Shown: one piece after another, positions 9,721-19,906 of the stretch
Position numbering within the stretch: position 1 is the stretch's first letter
Layout: every line of letters starts with the position of its first letter
Assembly (NCBI RefSeq): GCF_000757425.2
Contig: NZ_JPKR02000003.1
Coordinates: 992,001 to 1,056,000, forward strand
Direction: 5' to 3'
Length of the DNA stretch: 64,000 bases
From: Tatumella morbirosei
Lineage (GTDB): Bacteria; Pseudomonadota; Gammaproteobacteria; Enterobacterales; Enterobacteriaceae
Notes under the pieces: model-generated
Told to the model about the DNA's origin: nothing
The model's input: only the letters and a program-made list of their open reading frames with translations
Database searches by the model: none
Made by a program: the position numbers and the translations under genes

Positions 9721-10440
9721 CTATTTTTTCTGTAATTCAACCGGTAACCCGACACTGTCGATCTCTTCCCGGGTCAGCTCACGGTATTCCCCCGGTTCCA
9801 GCGCGTCATCCAGCACAATCTCGCCAATCTGTTGGCGATGTAATGCCACAACGTGGTTACCGACGGCTGCAAACATACGCTTCACCTGGTGGTAGCGACC
9901 TTCACTAATGGTCAGTAATACTTCTGTCGGACTCAGGACTTCCAGAGAGGCTGGCTTAGTCGCATCTTTATCGCCCCGTAACTCAATACCTTTGGCAAAT
10001 TGTTCCGCCACCTGATCACCCAGTGGATTTTCCAGCGTCACATGATAGATTTTCTGACAATGATGGCGCGGAGAAGTGATGCGATGCGACCACTGACCAT
10101 CATCGGTCAGTAATACCAGTCCGGTAGTATCAATATCCAGCCGCCCGGCAGCATGCAGCTTCCACGCCATTGGCTCTTCAAGAAAATAGATAATCGTCGG
10201 ATGTTCTTCATCTTCCGTTGCACAGACATAACCTTCTGGTTTGTTCAGCATGAAATACCGCGGGCCTGTCTGCTGTTGCAGACTGTTGCCGTCATACTCA
10301 ACCTGATGCTCCGGTTCTAACTTAAAAGCACTGTCCTTAATGATTTCGCCATCCACAGTGACTTTTTGTGCACGAATTTCTCGTGAGGCAATAGCCCGGC
10401 TGATTTCCAGTTGTTGAGAGATGAATTTATCAAGTCGCAT
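9721..10440 (-). CDS. rsuA: 16S rRNA pseudouridine(516) synthase RsuA
   Basis: Makes pseudouridine at position 516 of 16S rRNA. The N-terminal S4 RNA-binding domain starts [16 protein letters not shown]. The catalytic domain has the aspartate in [10 protein letters not shown] and the [11 protein letters not shown] motif. From the ATG at 10440 it has 239 residues against 231 in E. coli. The open frame extends 15 codons further, but MRLDKF is the conserved N-terminus. Divergent from radD. Confidence 0.96.
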   Translation of the reverse strand: MRLDKFISQQLEISRAIASREIRAQKVTVDGEIIKDSAFKLEPEHQVEYDGNSLQQQTGPRYFMLNKPEGYVCATEDEEHPTIIYFLEEPMAWKLHAAGRLDIDTTGLVLLTDDGQWSHRITSPRHHCQKIYHVTLENPLGDQVAEQFAKGIELRGDKDATKPASLEVLSPTEVLLTISEGRYHQVKRMFAAVGNHVVALHRQQIGEIVLDDALEPGEYRELTREEIDSVGLPVELQKK

Positions 10441-10584
10441 GAATTTCTTTTTGCCTGTTGCAGCGAAGGGAAAATACAATGGCACTTATCGCCATTTTCG
10501 TTCTGTCATTATAACGTGAACCTAAGCTGGCTGTCAGTGGTGATATGTCATCCGATGCGATACTCCTTACAAAAGTGATGTTTT

Positions 10585-12339
10585 ATGTCTTTTACTTTAC
10601 GCCCTTATCAGCAGGAAGCGGTGGATGCCGCCATTCGTTATTTCCGTCAGCATCCGCAACCGGCAGTGATTGTGTTACCTACCGGGGCCGGCAAAAGTCT
10701 GGTTATCGCTGAACTGGCTCGTAAAGCCCGGGGCAGAGTTCTGGTGCTGGCGCATGTGAAAGAGCTGGTGGCCCAGAATCATGCCAAATTTCAGGCCCTG
10801 GGCCTGTCGGCGGACATTTTTTCTGCCGGATTGAAGCAAAAACAGAGCCAGGAAAAAGTCGTTTTTGGCAGCGTGCAATCTGTCGCACGGAACCTTGATG
10901 CATTTGATGCTGAATTTTCACTGGTCATTGTCGATGAATGCCACCGTATCGCCGACGATGATGACAGCCAGTATCAGACCATTTTCAGTTATCTGCGCCA
11001 GCGGCGCCCTGACCTAAAATTGCTGGGTCTGACAGCGACCCCTTTTCGGCTGGGAAAAGGCTGGATTTATCATTTTCACTATCACGGCATAGTACGGGGT
11101 GACGAGCAGGCGATGTTTCATGAATGTATTTATGAACTGCCCTTACGCTATATGATTAAACAGGGTTATCTGGTGGAACCTCAGCGCGTGGATATGCCGG
11201 TAGTGCATTATGACTTTTCAGCACTGTTCGATGGTCAACAAGGATTGTTTTCAGAGCGGGAACTGGATAAACAGCTTCGTCAGCAGCGCAGAGTCACTCC
11301 GGCGATTATACAGCAGATTATTGAACTGTCTGAACAACGGCTCGGGGTCATGATTTTTGCGGCCACCGTGATGCATGCCCGGGAAATTCTGGGATTGTTA
11401 CCCCCGAAAAGTGCGCTGATCAGTGGTGAGACCCCGGCAAAAGAGCGTGACGAAACTCTTACGGCATTTAAACAACAACAGATCAAATATCTGGTCAATG
11501 TGTCTGTTCTGACGACCGGTTTTGATGCTCCGCATGTGGATGTGATAGCGATTCTTCGCCCGACCGAATCAGTGAGTTTGTATCAACAGATTGTCGGTCG
11601 CGGATTGCGTCTGTCGGCAGGGAAGAAGGATTGCCTGATTCTAGACTATGCGGGAAATCCCCACGATCTGTACAGTCCGGAAATTGGTAGCCCCAAAGGG
11701 GCCAGTGATAATCAGCCCGTACAGGTGTTTTGCCCTGCCTGCGGATTTGCCAATACTTTCTGGGGAAAGATGACGGCCGACGGGACCATCAGCGAACATT
11801 TCGGACGCCGATGCCAGGGAATGATTGAGCCTCCTGACGAGCCACGACAGCAATGTGATTTCAGGTTTCGTTTTAAATCCTGTCCGCAGTGTAATGCGGA
11901 AAATGATATTGCTGCCAGAGTCTGTCATCACTGTCAGTGTGTGCTGGCAGACCCTGACGATATGCTCAGGGCCGCACTGAAACTAAAGGATGCTCTGGTG
12001 TTACGCTGTGCCGGAATGACCCTGCAACCAGGTCAGGATAATCGCGGGGAATGGCTGAAAGTGACCTATTATGACGAAGATGGCAGTGATGTCAGCGAAC
12101 AGTTTCGCCTGAAAACCGCCGCACAACGTCATATTTTTGAACTCCTCTTTATCCGCCATCATCATAAAGCGCCAGGCACCCCGTTACGCTGGCAGAATGC
12201 GGCGGATTTGGCCGGTTGCGATGAACTATTCCGTCATCCCGACTTTATTGTTGCCCGTAAGAAAGGTCATTTCTGGCAAATCCGCCATAAAGTGTTTGAT
12301 TATCAGGGGCGTTACCGTAAGGCCAATCAGCTTCGTTAA
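10585..12339 (+). CDS. radD: DEAD/H-family ATPase RadD (YejH)
   Basis: Superfamily 2 helicase-like ATPase that acts with SSB and RecA in double-strand break repair. 584 residues (E. coli 586). Walker A LPTGAGKS at 31-38, motif II DECH near 117-120, motif III LTATPF, and motif [11 protein letters not shown]. The C-terminal third has two cysteine sets, CPACGF...CDFRF and [18 protein letters not shown], that look like zinc ribbons. Divergent from rsuA. No SOS box was seen upstream. Confidence 0.96.
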   Translation: MSFTLRPYQQEAVDAAIRYFRQHPQPAVIVLPTGAGKSLVIAELARKARGRVLVLAHVKELVAQNHAKFQALGLSADIFSAGLKQKQSQEKVVFGSVQSVARNLDAFDAEFSLVIVDECHRIADDDDSQYQTIFSYLRQRRPDLKLLGLTATPFRLGKGWIYHFHYHGIVRGDEQAMFHECIYELPLRYMIKQGYLVEPQRVDMPVVHYDFSALFDGQQGLFSERELDKQLRQQRRVTPAIIQQIIELSEQRLGVMIFAATVMHAREILGLLPPKSALISGETPAKERDETLTAFKQQQIKYLVNVSVLTTGFDAPHVDVIAILRPTESVSLYQQIVGRGLRLSAGKKDCLILDYAGNPHDLYSPEIGSPKGASDNQPVQVFCPACGFANTFWGKMTADGTISEHFGRRCQGMIEPPDEPRQQCDFRFRFKSCPQCNAENDIAARVCHHCQCVLADPDDMLRAALKLKDALVLRCAGMTLQPGQDNRGEWLKVTYYDEDGSDVSEQFRLKTAAQRHIFELLFIRHHHKAPGTPLRWQNAADLAGCDELFRHPDFIVARKKGHFWQIRHKVFDYQGRYRKANQLR

Positions 12340-12360
12340 GCCCTTGTGGCCCGAATTTAT

Positions 12361-12389
12361 TTGCCCGCTGCCAGGGAAGCGGCTATAAT
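12361..12389 (+). promoter_or_regulatory. Promoter of rplY
   Basis: TTGCCC (12361-12366) and TATAAT (12384-12389) are separated by 17 bases, a strong sigma-70 arrangement. It implies transcription start near 12396 and a leader of about 80 bases. Confidence 0.8.
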
Positions 12390-12395
12390 GCCGCG

Positions 12396-12477
12396 CACTT
12401 TTACATTCGGTAAAAGTACATTGGGATAACCTTCTGTTGCTGGGTCGCCTGTAGCAGAATTAAAATGAGAAATTAAG
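12396..12477 (+). promoter_or_regulatory. Probable L25 autoregulatory leader (rplY 5' UTR)
   Basis: The leader between the predicted start site and the rplY ATG contains a TTTTAC/GTAAAA hairpin (12399-12415) and further paired stretches. In E. coli, L25 represses its own translation by binding the rplY leader, and the position agrees. The structure is inferred, not computed. Confidence 0.45.
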
Positions 12478-12762
12478 ATGTTCACTATTAATGCAGAAGT
12501 ACGTAAAGAGCAGGGTAAGGGTGCGAGCCGCCGCCTGCGCACAGCTAACAAATTTCCAGCCATTATTTACGGCGGAAACGAAGCAGCTGTAGCTATCGAA
12601 CTGGATCATGACGCTGTTATCAACATGCAGATCAATCCTGAGTTCTACTCAGAAGTTCTGACTGTGGTAGTTGACGGTAAAGAAACCAAAGTCAAAGTTC
12701 AGGCTGTTCAGCGTCACCCGTTCAAGCCAAAACTGGCACACATCGACTTCGTTCGCGCTTAA
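12478..12762 (+). CDS. rplY: 50S ribosomal protein bL25
   Basis: 5S rRNA-binding ribosomal protein. 94 residues, the E. coli length and the short single-domain form without a CTC extension. It starts [21 protein letters not shown] and includes [10 protein letters not shown]. Flanked by a strong promoter and a strong terminator, so a single-gene unit. Confidence 0.98.
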   Translation: MFTINAEVRKEQGKGASRRLRTANKFPAIIYGGNEAAVAIELDHDAVINMQINPEFYSEVLTVVVDGKETKVKVQAVQRHPFKPKLAHIDFVRA

Positions 12763-12776
12763 TTGCACAGCCAGTC

Positions 12777-12808
12777 AAAAAACGCCGCATAATGCGGCGT
12801 TTTTTTTA
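12777..12808. terminator. Bidirectional terminator between rplY and yejK
   Basis: ACGCCGCAT-A-ATGCGGCGT stem with A and T tracts on the two sides. It serves the convergent genes rplY (+) and yejK (-). Confidence 0.92.
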
Positions 12809-12826
12809 TCGCTGAAGTTTCAACCG

Positions 12827-13831
12827 TTATTTACCTGAAGTACGGCGTTGTAACTGATCTCTCAGATTAGGCGGCGTGCCTTTTATCGTCAGCGTATCTG
12901 TGGCCGGATCCCAGAAAATTCGCTCGCCCAGCAGCATTGCATCAAAATTAAGTGTCAGTCCCCCGCCGCTGCCGGCAAATTTAGTTAGCTGACGCAAAGT
13001 CCCGCGATCTGCAGGAAAACTTTCCTCCAGCGAATAATCCTGCTGCCGGGTGAAATCTTCAAAACTTTTTTCCCCCAGCGACGGCAGTTCACCGGATAAT
13101 TCCTGTACGGTTATCTCCTCGCCAGCCTGCAACTGCTGGTTGCAGTAGGTGTAGACCTGCTGACGATAATCCTGGCGTTCCTTTTTATCCAGACTCGCTT
13201 CATCACAGTAGTCATCAACAGCCTGTAACAGACTGCGATTCTGAGCCTTAGTATCCAGTCCTACCCCTGCTCCCAGGAAGTCCATAAAGAAATCAGCCAC
13301 TTTACGCCCCACCCGACCGCGCAGGAACGTCAGATAGCGTGAAGATTCCGGCCGGGTATCCCATTCAGTAAGATCGATTCTGGCCACAATATCTGCATGA
13401 TTAATATCCAGATAGTGGGTAGTACTAATATCCAGACTCTCATTGACCCGCATGCTACTCTGGCTATTCAGTACAGAGATCAGCAGATATTCGGTGGCCA
13501 GATAACGATAGCGAGCGAATAATACCACCCCGCCATCGGCAAACGGATATTTCGCCAGCTCATCACGCAGGCGGCCCGTAGCTGCGCGGCTGAAAGCCAA
13601 AAAGTCCTGATTTCCGTTGCGGCACTCGCGCAGTGATTCAGCAAGTTCACTGTCTTCGTTAAACAGGCCGTAAGCTTTATTTTTAGCGCTGTAAACACGG
13701 TGTAATTCTTCCAGCATCTCAGCGACGGCTTCCGTTGCGCTCAGCAGTGAATCGCGCAGTACCAGCTCAAGCTGGTCTTCACCCCGTTTAATCAACTGGT
13801 GTACGACAATCTGGTCAATATCCAGACTCAT
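12827..13831 (-). CDS. yejK: Nucleoid-associated protein YejK (NdpA)
   Basis: 334 residues (E. coli YejK 335). N-terminus [26 protein letters not shown], with [19 protein letters not shown] in the middle. Known as an abundant nucleoid-associated protein reported to interact with topoisomerase IV. Divergent from yejL, with 279 bases between the two genes. Confidence 0.95.
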   Translation of the reverse strand: MSLDIDQIVVHQLIKRGEDQLELVLRDSLLSATEAVAEMLEELHRVYSAKNKAYGLFNEDSELAESLRECRNGNQDFLAFSRAATGRLRDELAKYPFADGGVVLFARYRYLATEYLLISVLNSQSSMRVNESLDISTTHYLDINHADIVARIDLTEWDTRPESSRYLTFLRGRVGRKVADFFMDFLGAGVGLDTKAQNRSLLQAVDDYCDEASLDKKERQDYRQQVYTYCNQQLQAGEEITVQELSGELPSLGEKSFEDFTRQQDYSLEESFPADRGTLRQLTKFAGSGGGLTLNFDAMLLGERIFWDPATDTLTIKGTPPNLRDQLQRRTSGK

Positions 13832-14110
13832 GGCAGACTCTCCTTCTCAATCAGATGCGTATTCAACCATTGCCCCGCCCGTCTTTCAATGCAAATCGCT
13901 GGTACAACACCACAGACTCTCTCTGACCAGGAGCGTACAGGCAGTAAAACAGCATGAATGCGAAAAAAAGTGAAAAAACAGCAGTAATACGTTACAACAG
14001 AGGTTAACAAAAATGCCTGAGTGCTTAAGATAAACAAGCAATAAAATTGCAGAAAAAAAACGGCGTTTGCAGTAGAATGTCCGCCTTTTACGACTTAGTT
14101 AACTGATAAT

Positions 14111-14338
14111 ATGCCTCAATCATCCCGATATAGTGACGAACGCGTGGAACAGATCCTCGCAGAACTGGCAGAAGTGCTGGAAAAAAACCAGGCTCCGACC
14201 GACCTCTCCCTGATGGTGTTAGGTAACATGGTCACCAACCTGATCAACTCCAGTGTTTCTCCCGCACAGCGCCATACACTGGCTCGTTCCTTCGCGGAAG
14301 CCCTGCAGGCTTCTGTCCGCGAAGATCATGCACATTAA
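14111..14338 (+). CDS. yejL: YejL family protein (UPF0352)
   Basis: 75-residue protein, same size as E. coli YejL, with [20 protein letters not shown] at the N-terminus and [15 protein letters not shown] in the middle. All-helical protein of unknown role. It lies 21 bases upstream of yejM and is almost certainly cotranscribed with it. Confidence 0.94.
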   Translation: MPQSSRYSDERVEQILAELAEVLEKNQAPTDLSLMVLGNMVTNLINSSVSPAQRHTLARSFAEALQASVREDHAH

Positions 14339-14359
14339 TAATGATATGATCTGATCACT

Positions 14360-16117
14360 ATGGTAAACAACCAGCAGCGCTACAGGGAAAAAGTCTCCCA
14401 GATGATAAGCTGGGGCCACTGGTTCGCCCTGTTTAATATCTTTTTTGCGCTTATTCTTGGCAGCCGTTATCTGCTGGTCACTGACTGGCCTGCCTCACTG
14501 GCGGGCAGAATTTATGCTTACTGTAGCTGGATCGGTCATTTCAGTTTTATTGTATTTGCCGTCTATTTGCTGATTATCTTCCCGCTAACCTTTATCGTGA
14601 TGTCGCAGCGATTGTTGCGGGCACTGTCAGCGATTCTGGCCACCAGCGGTCTGACACTGCTGCTGGTAGACAGCGAAGTGTTTGACCGTTTTCATCTCCA
14701 CCTGAATCCGGTGGTCTGGGATCTGGTCGTCAACCCACAACAAAGTGAGATGACACGCGACTGGCAATTAATGTTTATTGCAGTCCCGTTGATGTTTCTT
14801 GTCGAGATACTCCTGGCAACCTGGAGCTGGCAGAAACTGCGGAGCCTTAACCGCCGAAGTTTCGGCAAACCACTGGCCGTGTTGTTTATCGTCGCCTTCT
14901 GTTCCAGTCATCTGATGTATATCTGGGCGGACGCTAATTTCTATCGCCCCATTACCATGCAGAAGGCCAATCTGCCATTGTCGTATCCGATGACCGCCCG
15001 ACGGTTCCTGGAGAAACATGGTTTACTGGACCCGGAAGAATATCAACGCCGGTTGATTCAGCAAGGTGATCCGGATGCCGTGTCGGTAGCTTACCCACTG
15101 AGCGATATCAGTTTTGAAAAAAATGCCACCCATCACAATCTGTTGCTGATTACTGTCAACGGCATTAATGAATCGTCTGTAGCTAAAAACTTTCCAATTC
15201 TGAGTCAGTTTGCCAGCCAGAATGTGCGCTTTATGCACCATTACAGTTCCGGTCAGAACAACGAAAACGGCTTGTTCGGTCTGTTTTATGGAATTTCATC
15301 CAGCTATATGGATGGAATTCTGGCCAGCCGGACACCTTCGGCGTTGTTAAGTGCTCTGAATACTCAGGGATATCAGTTTGGTTTATTCTCTTCAGAAGGG
15401 TTTAACCAGCCATTATATCGCCAGGCACTGTTGGCCGATTATTCTCTGCCACCTGCCAAAAAGCAAAATGATCAACAGACCGTGGCGCAATGGCAGGACT
15501 GGCTACAGCAGCAGCAGGGGGCGACTGCCCCCTGGTTCTCCTGGGTTTCTCTGGACGGAGTCGATGCCAGCGGTAAGACCCCTGCTGCCCGCCAGCAAAA
15601 TTACGACCGCACCGCTGGCGATACCGACCAGCAAATTGGTCAGATTCTCTCTGTCCTGCAGCAACAGGGAAAACTGGACAATACAGTCGTGATAATCACA
15701 GCACGCCGTGGTGTGGCATTAAGCGGAGATGATAATAGTGATGGAAACCGCCAGCGGTTACAGGTACCGTTAGTCGTACACTGGCCATCTACCCCTGCAC
15801 AGTCGGTAGAAAATCTCACCGAGCACCAGGATATTATGACCACGCTGATGCAGCGTCTGCTGCACGTCACTACAGCGCCAGAAAATTACTCCCAGGGCGA
15901 GGATTTGTTTAGCCCGCAACAACGGCATCACTGGGTCACCGCCAGCGATAACAATAACCGTCTGATCATCACTACTCCGGATTCTACGTTGGTACTGGAT
16001 AATGACGGGAATTACACCACTTACAATGCCGAGGGTCAGCGACTGCGCAACCAAAGACCGGAGCTGGGCTTGCTGTTACAGGTCCTGACGGAAGAAAAAC
16101 GTTTTATCGCAAACTGA
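14360..16117 (+). CDS. yejM: LPS biosynthesis-modulating membrane protein YejM (PbgA/LapC)
   Basis: Essential inner-membrane protein that senses lipid A and, through LapB, controls FtsH degradation of LpxC. 585 residues (E. coli 586): five N-terminal membrane helices up to about residue 190, then a periplasmic sulfatase-fold domain. That domain resembles arylsulfatases but is not expected to be a sulfatase. VNGINESSVAKNFP marks the start of the globular domain. Second gene of yejLM. Confidence 0.96.
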   Translation: MVNNQQRYREKVSQMISWGHWFALFNIFFALILGSRYLLVTDWPASLAGRIYAYCSWIGHFSFIVFAVYLLIIFPLTFIVMSQRLLRALSAILATSGLTLLLVDSEVFDRFHLHLNPVVWDLVVNPQQSEMTRDWQLMFIAVPLMFLVEILLATWSWQKLRSLNRRSFGKPLAVLFIVAFCSSHLMYIWADANFYRPITMQKANLPLSYPMTARRFLEKHGLLDPEEYQRRLIQQGDPDAVSVAYPLSDISFEKNATHHNLLLITVNGINESSVAKNFPILSQFASQNVRFMHHYSSGQNNENGLFGLFYGISSSYMDGILASRTPSALLSALNTQGYQFGLFSSEGFNQPLYRQALLADYSLPPAKKQNDQQTVAQWQDWLQQQQGATAPWFSWVSLDGVDASGKTPAARQQNYDRTAGDTDQQIGQILSVLQQQGKLDNTVVIITARRGVALSGDDNSDGNRQRLQVPLVVHWPSTPAQSVENLTEHQDIMTTLMQRLLHVTTAPENYSQGEDLFSPQQRHHWVTASDNNNRLIITTPDSTLVLDNDGNYTTYNAEGQRLRNQRPELGLLLQVLTEEKRFIAN

Positions 16118-16189
16118 TTATTTATGAGTCAGTTAGCGCTTGCAGATATTGCAATCTGCAAAATTATACGTACTATGTGAGTCCAGCGT

Positions 16190-16266
16190 CGGCACGTAGC
16201 GCAGCCTGGTAGCGCACTGTCATGGGGTGTCAGGGGTCGGAGGTTCAAATCCTCTCGTGCCGACCA
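16190..16266 (+). tRNA. proL: tRNA-Pro(GGG)
   Basis: 77-base tRNA with encoded CCA. Acceptor stem CGGCACG/CGTGCCG, T loop GGTTCAAAT, anticodon GGG at 16224-16226. Nearly identical to E. coli proL and in the same place, downstream of yejM. One anticodon-stem pair differs (T-A here for C-G in E. coli), a compensated change that supports a functional gene. Confidence 0.97.
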
Positions 16267-16278
16267 AATAATCCCTTA

Positions 16279-16307
16279 AAAAGCAGCCTGTTATGGCTGC
16301 TTTTTTA
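16279..16307 (+). terminator. Terminator of proL
   Basis: AAGCAGCC-TGTTAT-GGCTGCTT stem followed by TTTT, 15 bases after the tRNA. Confidence 0.9.
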
Positions 16308-16360
16308 TTGCCTTCGATTTTAAAATGGTAAAAGTAACCGTCACGGACGGAGAAATCTTG

Positions 16361-16377
16361 ACGGGTTCAACCCCCGT
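16361..16377 (+). other. Isolated tRNA T-arm-like hairpin
   Basis: ACGGG-TTCAACC-CCCGT has the 5-7-5 geometry and TTCAA core of a tRNA T arm. It lies 95 bases after proL, but no complete tRNA can be folded around it by eye. It may be the remnant of a tRNA gene or of an integration site, or chance. Confidence 0.3.
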
Positions 16378-16533
16378 CATACCTTACTGATTAGAGTGTA
16401 GTGAAGCTTAGTTACGCAGGAGCCAGTCTGACTCTTTATCCAGTCCGCGCAAAAATTATCAAACTGAAACTAACCACATGACAGTCAGAGGTAACTATTT
16501 CAGGTTCATCCTCACCACCTAAACAAAGCCAGT

Positions 16534-17460
16534 CTAATTGTGACGAGGTGTCCCGGGGAGCGCTAACAATCCATTATTTTTACGTATTATATTAATCAGC
16601 CCGCGCAAAGCAGGGTGTACATACCGACGATGGCTGTAATACATATTGAACGGTTCCCCCAGAGAAAAATATGCAGGCATTACATTCATCAGAGAACCAT
16701 TTGCAAGCTCGGCATGAACACGAGACTCCAGCACATACGCAAGACCAATCCCCCGGACTGCAGCATCAATGGTCGTAGCAGTATCTTTTATCGTGATAGT
16801 TCCCGGGACGTTGATACTGAAATCGCCTTCAGGAGAATCAAACTCCCAACGAAAACTTGCATTGTTTCCAAGTAATAATTGCAGGCAATTATGTTCTGAC
16901 AATTCAGCCGGACAGTCGGGAACACCGTATTGTTTGATATATTCAGGAGAACCCACAACTATCCAGCGTTGTGCACCTGTCAATGCAACGGCTACCATGT
17001 CTTCAGGTACCAAATGACCGTAACGCATGCCTGCATCAAATCCTCCGGCAGTAATATCGACTGGTCGGTCTTCAACAACAACTGTCAATTTGACTTCCGG
17101 CCACTCTGAAGCAAACTCTTTCAAAGCCGGGGCAATTAATTGTGTTGAAGCATCTGCAAAGACGTTCAGACGCAATACGCCCGATCGTCCCCGGCCTGGC
17201 GCATCTACAGTATCCAGAGCCAATGAAATAGCATCAAATCCCGTAGCTAACTTTTCGGCAAACTCCAGCCCGAGGCCTGTAGCTGAAACCGACCTACTGG
17301 TCCTGTTCAACAGTCTGGCACCCAGCCTGGTTTCTACTCTGCGAATTGCGTGGCTTACCGCCGATGACGACAATCCAAGCTCGATAGAGGCTTGTTTAAA
17401 GCTTCTGCAACGTAGAACGACCAGAAAAACCTGAAGATCAGCAAAATCAATACGTTCCAT
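16534..17460 (-). CDS. LysR family transcriptional regulator
   Basis: 308 residues from the ATG at 17460. N-terminal winged helix-turn-helix with FKQASIELGLSSSAVSHAIRRVETRLGARLLNRTSRSV at about 20-57, then a substrate-binding domain. A TTG start 30 bases upstream is possible, but MERIDFADLQVF is the usual type of LysR N-terminus. Divergent from an aldo/keto reductase gene across 155 bases. That is the classic LysR arrangement, so the reductase is its probable target. The inducer is unknown. Confidence 0.9.
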   Translation of the reverse strand: MERIDFADLQVFLVVLRCRSFKQASIELGLSSSAVSHAIRRVETRLGARLLNRTSRSVSATGLGLEFAEKLATGFDAISLALDTVDAPGRGRSGVLRLNVFADASTQLIAPALKEFASEWPEVKLTVVVEDRPVDITAGGFDAGMRYGHLVPEDMVAVALTGAQRWIVVGSPEYIKQYGVPDCPAELSEHNCLQLLLGNNASFRWEFDSPEGDFSINVPGTITIKDTATTIDAAVRGIGLAYVLESRVHAELANGSLMNVMPAYFSLGEPFNMYYSHRRYVHPALRGLINIIRKNNGLLALPGTPRHN

Positions 17461-17615
17461 ACCAATGATGAATCCTGTTAATTGCTTCAATGAATTCTAT
17501 TAACCTTTTAGCACGCGATCTTGCTCTTGGTAAACGTTATTGTTATCGACAACATAACTGCGGATTTAGGTCAATCAGCACGTAATCATATTCCTGACAT
17601 CACAAGGACTCTCTA

Positions 17616-18602
17616 ATGAAAAGCAGAATATTGGGTAAAACAGGGCGAAGCGTATCTGAAATCGGATTTGGTGCCTGGGCTATCGGAGGAACCTGGGGAA
17701 ACGTCAGCCTGGAGGATGCTAAGGGCGCGTTAAACGCAGCGTTGGACGCAGGTATGACCTTCATTGATACTGCCGACGGATATGGGGATGGGCGTTCAGA
17801 AAAAATTATAGCCCAGGTTCTGAATGAACGCGGCGGCGAACGGCCTTATGTCGCCACCAAAATTGGTCGTCGTTTATCCCCTCATGTGGCCTCTGGATAT
17901 ACCGAAAAGAATCTCAATGATTTCGTCGACCGCTCCAGGGATAATTTGCAGTCCGAAACTCTTGATCTGGTCCAGTTGCACTGCCCTCCGAGCGAAATTT
18001 ACTATGATCCTGATGTTTTTGCAGTCATGGATGAGATGATCAATGCAGGAAAAATTCACAGCTACGGTGTTTCTGTAGAAAAAGTTGAAGAAGGACTGAA
18101 AGCGTTGGAGTACCCCAATGTTTCGTCTGTTCAGTTAATTTATAATATTTTTCGACAGCGCCCGGCAGAGCTTCTGCTTAAAGAAGCCAGACGCAGAAAT
18201 GTCGGTGTCATTGCCCGCGTGCCGCTGGCTTCCGGTTTACTAACCGGAAAAATGAAGGCCGATACTATCTTCCCTGCGGATGATCACCGTTCGTTCAACC
18301 GTAACGGCGAGCAATTCGATAAAGGTGAAACCTTTGCAGGTGTTCCGTTTGAGGTGGCTCTTGATGCGGTAGAAGATATTCGTCGTCTTTTACCCCAAGA
18401 TTTAATGATGGCTGAGTTTGCATTACGCTGGATATTAATGAATGAAAACGTATCGGTAATCATTCCCGGGTCAAAGAATAGAACTCAGTCTCAGGCTAAC
18501 GCTAAGGCCAGTACGATCGGCGCTCTTTCGAAAGAAACCATGCAGGCGTTGGAAAATATTTATCAGGAAAAAATTTCTCCGTGGGTTCACCAGCGCTGGT
18601 AA
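17616..18602 (+). CDS. Aldo/keto reductase
   Basis: NADPH-dependent oxidoreductase of 328 residues with the AKR barrel. The catalytic tetrad is visible: D51 (FIDTADGYGDG), Y56, K82 (ATKIGRR) and H122 (QLHCP). The NADP-binding IIPGSKN motif is near the C-terminus. ATG preceded by AAGGACTCTCTA. It belongs to the YajO/PetF-like group by general appearance, but the substrate is not determinable. Divergent LysR regulator next door. Confidence 0.92.
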   Translation: MKSRILGKTGRSVSEIGFGAWAIGGTWGNVSLEDAKGALNAALDAGMTFIDTADGYGDGRSEKIIAQVLNERGGERPYVATKIGRRLSPHVASGYTEKNLNDFVDRSRDNLQSETLDLVQLHCPPSEIYYDPDVFAVMDEMINAGKIHSYGVSVEKVEEGLKALEYPNVSSVQLIYNIFRQRPAELLLKEARRRNVGVIARVPLASGLLTGKMKADTIFPADDHRSFNRNGEQFDKGETFAGVPFEVALDAVEDIRRLLPQDLMMAEFALRWILMNENVSVIIPGSKNRTQSQANAKASTIGALSKETMQALENIYQEKISPWVHQRW

Positions 18603-18805
18603 TGAAAAGGATAAAAGGCTGGAGAGTATTCCGATAAACCTTTCCATTTAGTATTAAACGGCTGACCTTTGACGAGAATGGCTGAATAGCATAAAAATTG
18701 TTCTTTCAGCCATTGTCGGTAGCGACTGATTCAAATGAGTTAGCAAATAATAATTTTCTCTGCCACATAAAAAATTGCTGCATATTGTCAGGCTAACTGC
18801 TAAAT

Positions 18806-18825
18806 TACTGGTTATACATCCAGTT
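18806..18825. promoter_or_regulatory. LexA (SOS) box upstream of the dinI-like gene
   Basis: TACTGGTTATACATCCAGTT contains CTG-N10-CAG in the expected 20-base frame of the LexA consensus TACTGTATATATATACAGTA. It ends 15 bases before the chosen start. This strongly suggests SOS control and rules out upstream start codons inside the box. Confidence 0.85.
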
Positions 18826-18840
18826 ATGAGTGCAGCAATT

Positions 18841-19083
18841 ATGTTTGTAGAATTAGTGTACGATAAACGCAATGTCGCTGGTCTGGAAAATGCCAGAGAG
18901 ATCATCCTGGAAGAACTGACCCGCCGGGTACACCATATTTTCCCGGAGGCTGAAGTCAGGGTAAAGCCCATGCAAAACAATGGGCTGAATAGCGATGCCA
19001 GCAAAAGTGATCGTGAAAAACTCAACCGTTTGCTCGAAGAGATGTTCGATGAATCAGATATGTGGCTGGTGAGTGAATTTTAA
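18841..19083 (+). CDS. DinI-like protein (MsgA family)
   Basis: 80-residue DinI-family protein starting MFVELVYDKRNVAGLENAR and ending EEMFDESDMWLVSEF, closest in appearance to Salmonella MsgA and other DinI paralogues. DinI stabilises or modulates RecA filaments. The frame is open from 18775, but the ATG at 18841 matches family N-termini and lies just after the LexA box. The acidic C-terminal helix typical of DinI is present. Confidence 0.9.
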   Translation: MFVELVYDKRNVAGLENAREIILEELTRRVHHIFPEAEVRVKPMQNNGLNSDASKSDREKLNRLLEEMFDESDMWLVSEF

Positions 19084-19114
19084 GGGTTTCCGCCGGTTGT
19101 CCGGCGGGAACTCT

Positions 19115-19837
19115 TCAGACAGGACCGGGCGCTGACTGCGAGCGCATATAGCGGATTTCCCACACCGCGACAACCGCAATCAACAGAATCGGCAACAGTG
19201 TACTAAAGAAGCCCGCCACGATGTAAGCCACTGCTCCTGCCCCTGCCCCAATTGTAAATCCAGCCACCGATGTCGATGATTTTACCAGTTTCGCACGGTT
19301 TTCCGGACCAGGGTTTTTAATCAACGACATTATATCAATGGTCAACTGAGTTACATTTCCCGTCATCATGGTGCTTGGGCTGGTCGAAGCCAGTAACAGA
19401 CGACTGGTGGCGTTTCGTATCCCCATGGCCATCACCCCCAACATACCCGTAATCAGCACATGGATATCGCCGGCATCGGTAAACGGCTGAGACAGTAACC
19501 CTGCGAGGGCAAATAATGCCAGTAACAGAATCTCAGCACCAAATAAGCTGGCCAGTAAACCGGCACTCAATGTTTTTCTGGACTGAATAATCAGGGTAGT
19601 CACTGCCACCACCAACATAAATACCGGAATTGCCACTAATTTAGCCAGAATACCGTCACTGTTACCAGCCAGGGAGGCTCCGGCCACCACGAGGTTGCCG
19701 GTCACATGAGCTGTGAACAGACCAAACAGCGTAATAAAACTGATAGTATCAATTGCTCCTCCGGAGGCTGCCAGCAATACCGGTTCACGATGATGGCGCC
19801 AGCGTTTTTCGAGCTGCAACAGATTTGTCGGCTGCAT
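19115..19837 (-). CDS. YoaK/DUF1275 family membrane protein
   Basis: 240 residues, six or seven hydrophobic segments. N-terminal ASGGAIDTISFITLFGLFTAHVTGN is the DUF1275 signature, followed by MTGNVTQLTID in the second half. A family of inner-membrane proteins of unknown function. GGGAGAG ribosome site upstream of the ATG at 19837. It lies downstream of a doxX gene on the same strand, but a terminator separates them. Confidence 0.88.
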   Translation of the reverse strand: MQPTNLLQLEKRWRHHREPVLLAASGGAIDTISFITLFGLFTAHVTGNLVVAGASLAGNSDGILAKLVAIPVFMLVVAVTTLIIQSRKTLSAGLLASLFGAEILLLALFALAGLLSQPFTDAGDIHVLITGMLGVMAMGIRNATSRLLLASTSPSTMMTGNVTQLTIDIMSLIKNPGPENRAKLVKSSTSVAGFTIGAGAGAVAYIVAGFFSTLLPILLIAVVAVWEIRYMRSQSAPGPV

Positions 19838-19862
19838 TGTCTCTCTCCCGTTATTTTAGGTA

Positions 19863-19890
19863 AAAAAAACCGGGAATACCCCGGTTTTTT
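19863..19890 (-). terminator. Terminator of the doxX gene
   Basis: AAAACCGGG-AATA-CCCCGGTTTT hairpin with A/T tracts, 17 bases beyond the DoxX stop. Confidence 0.88.
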
Positions 19891-19906
19891 ATCTCAGACC
19901 TGTAAA

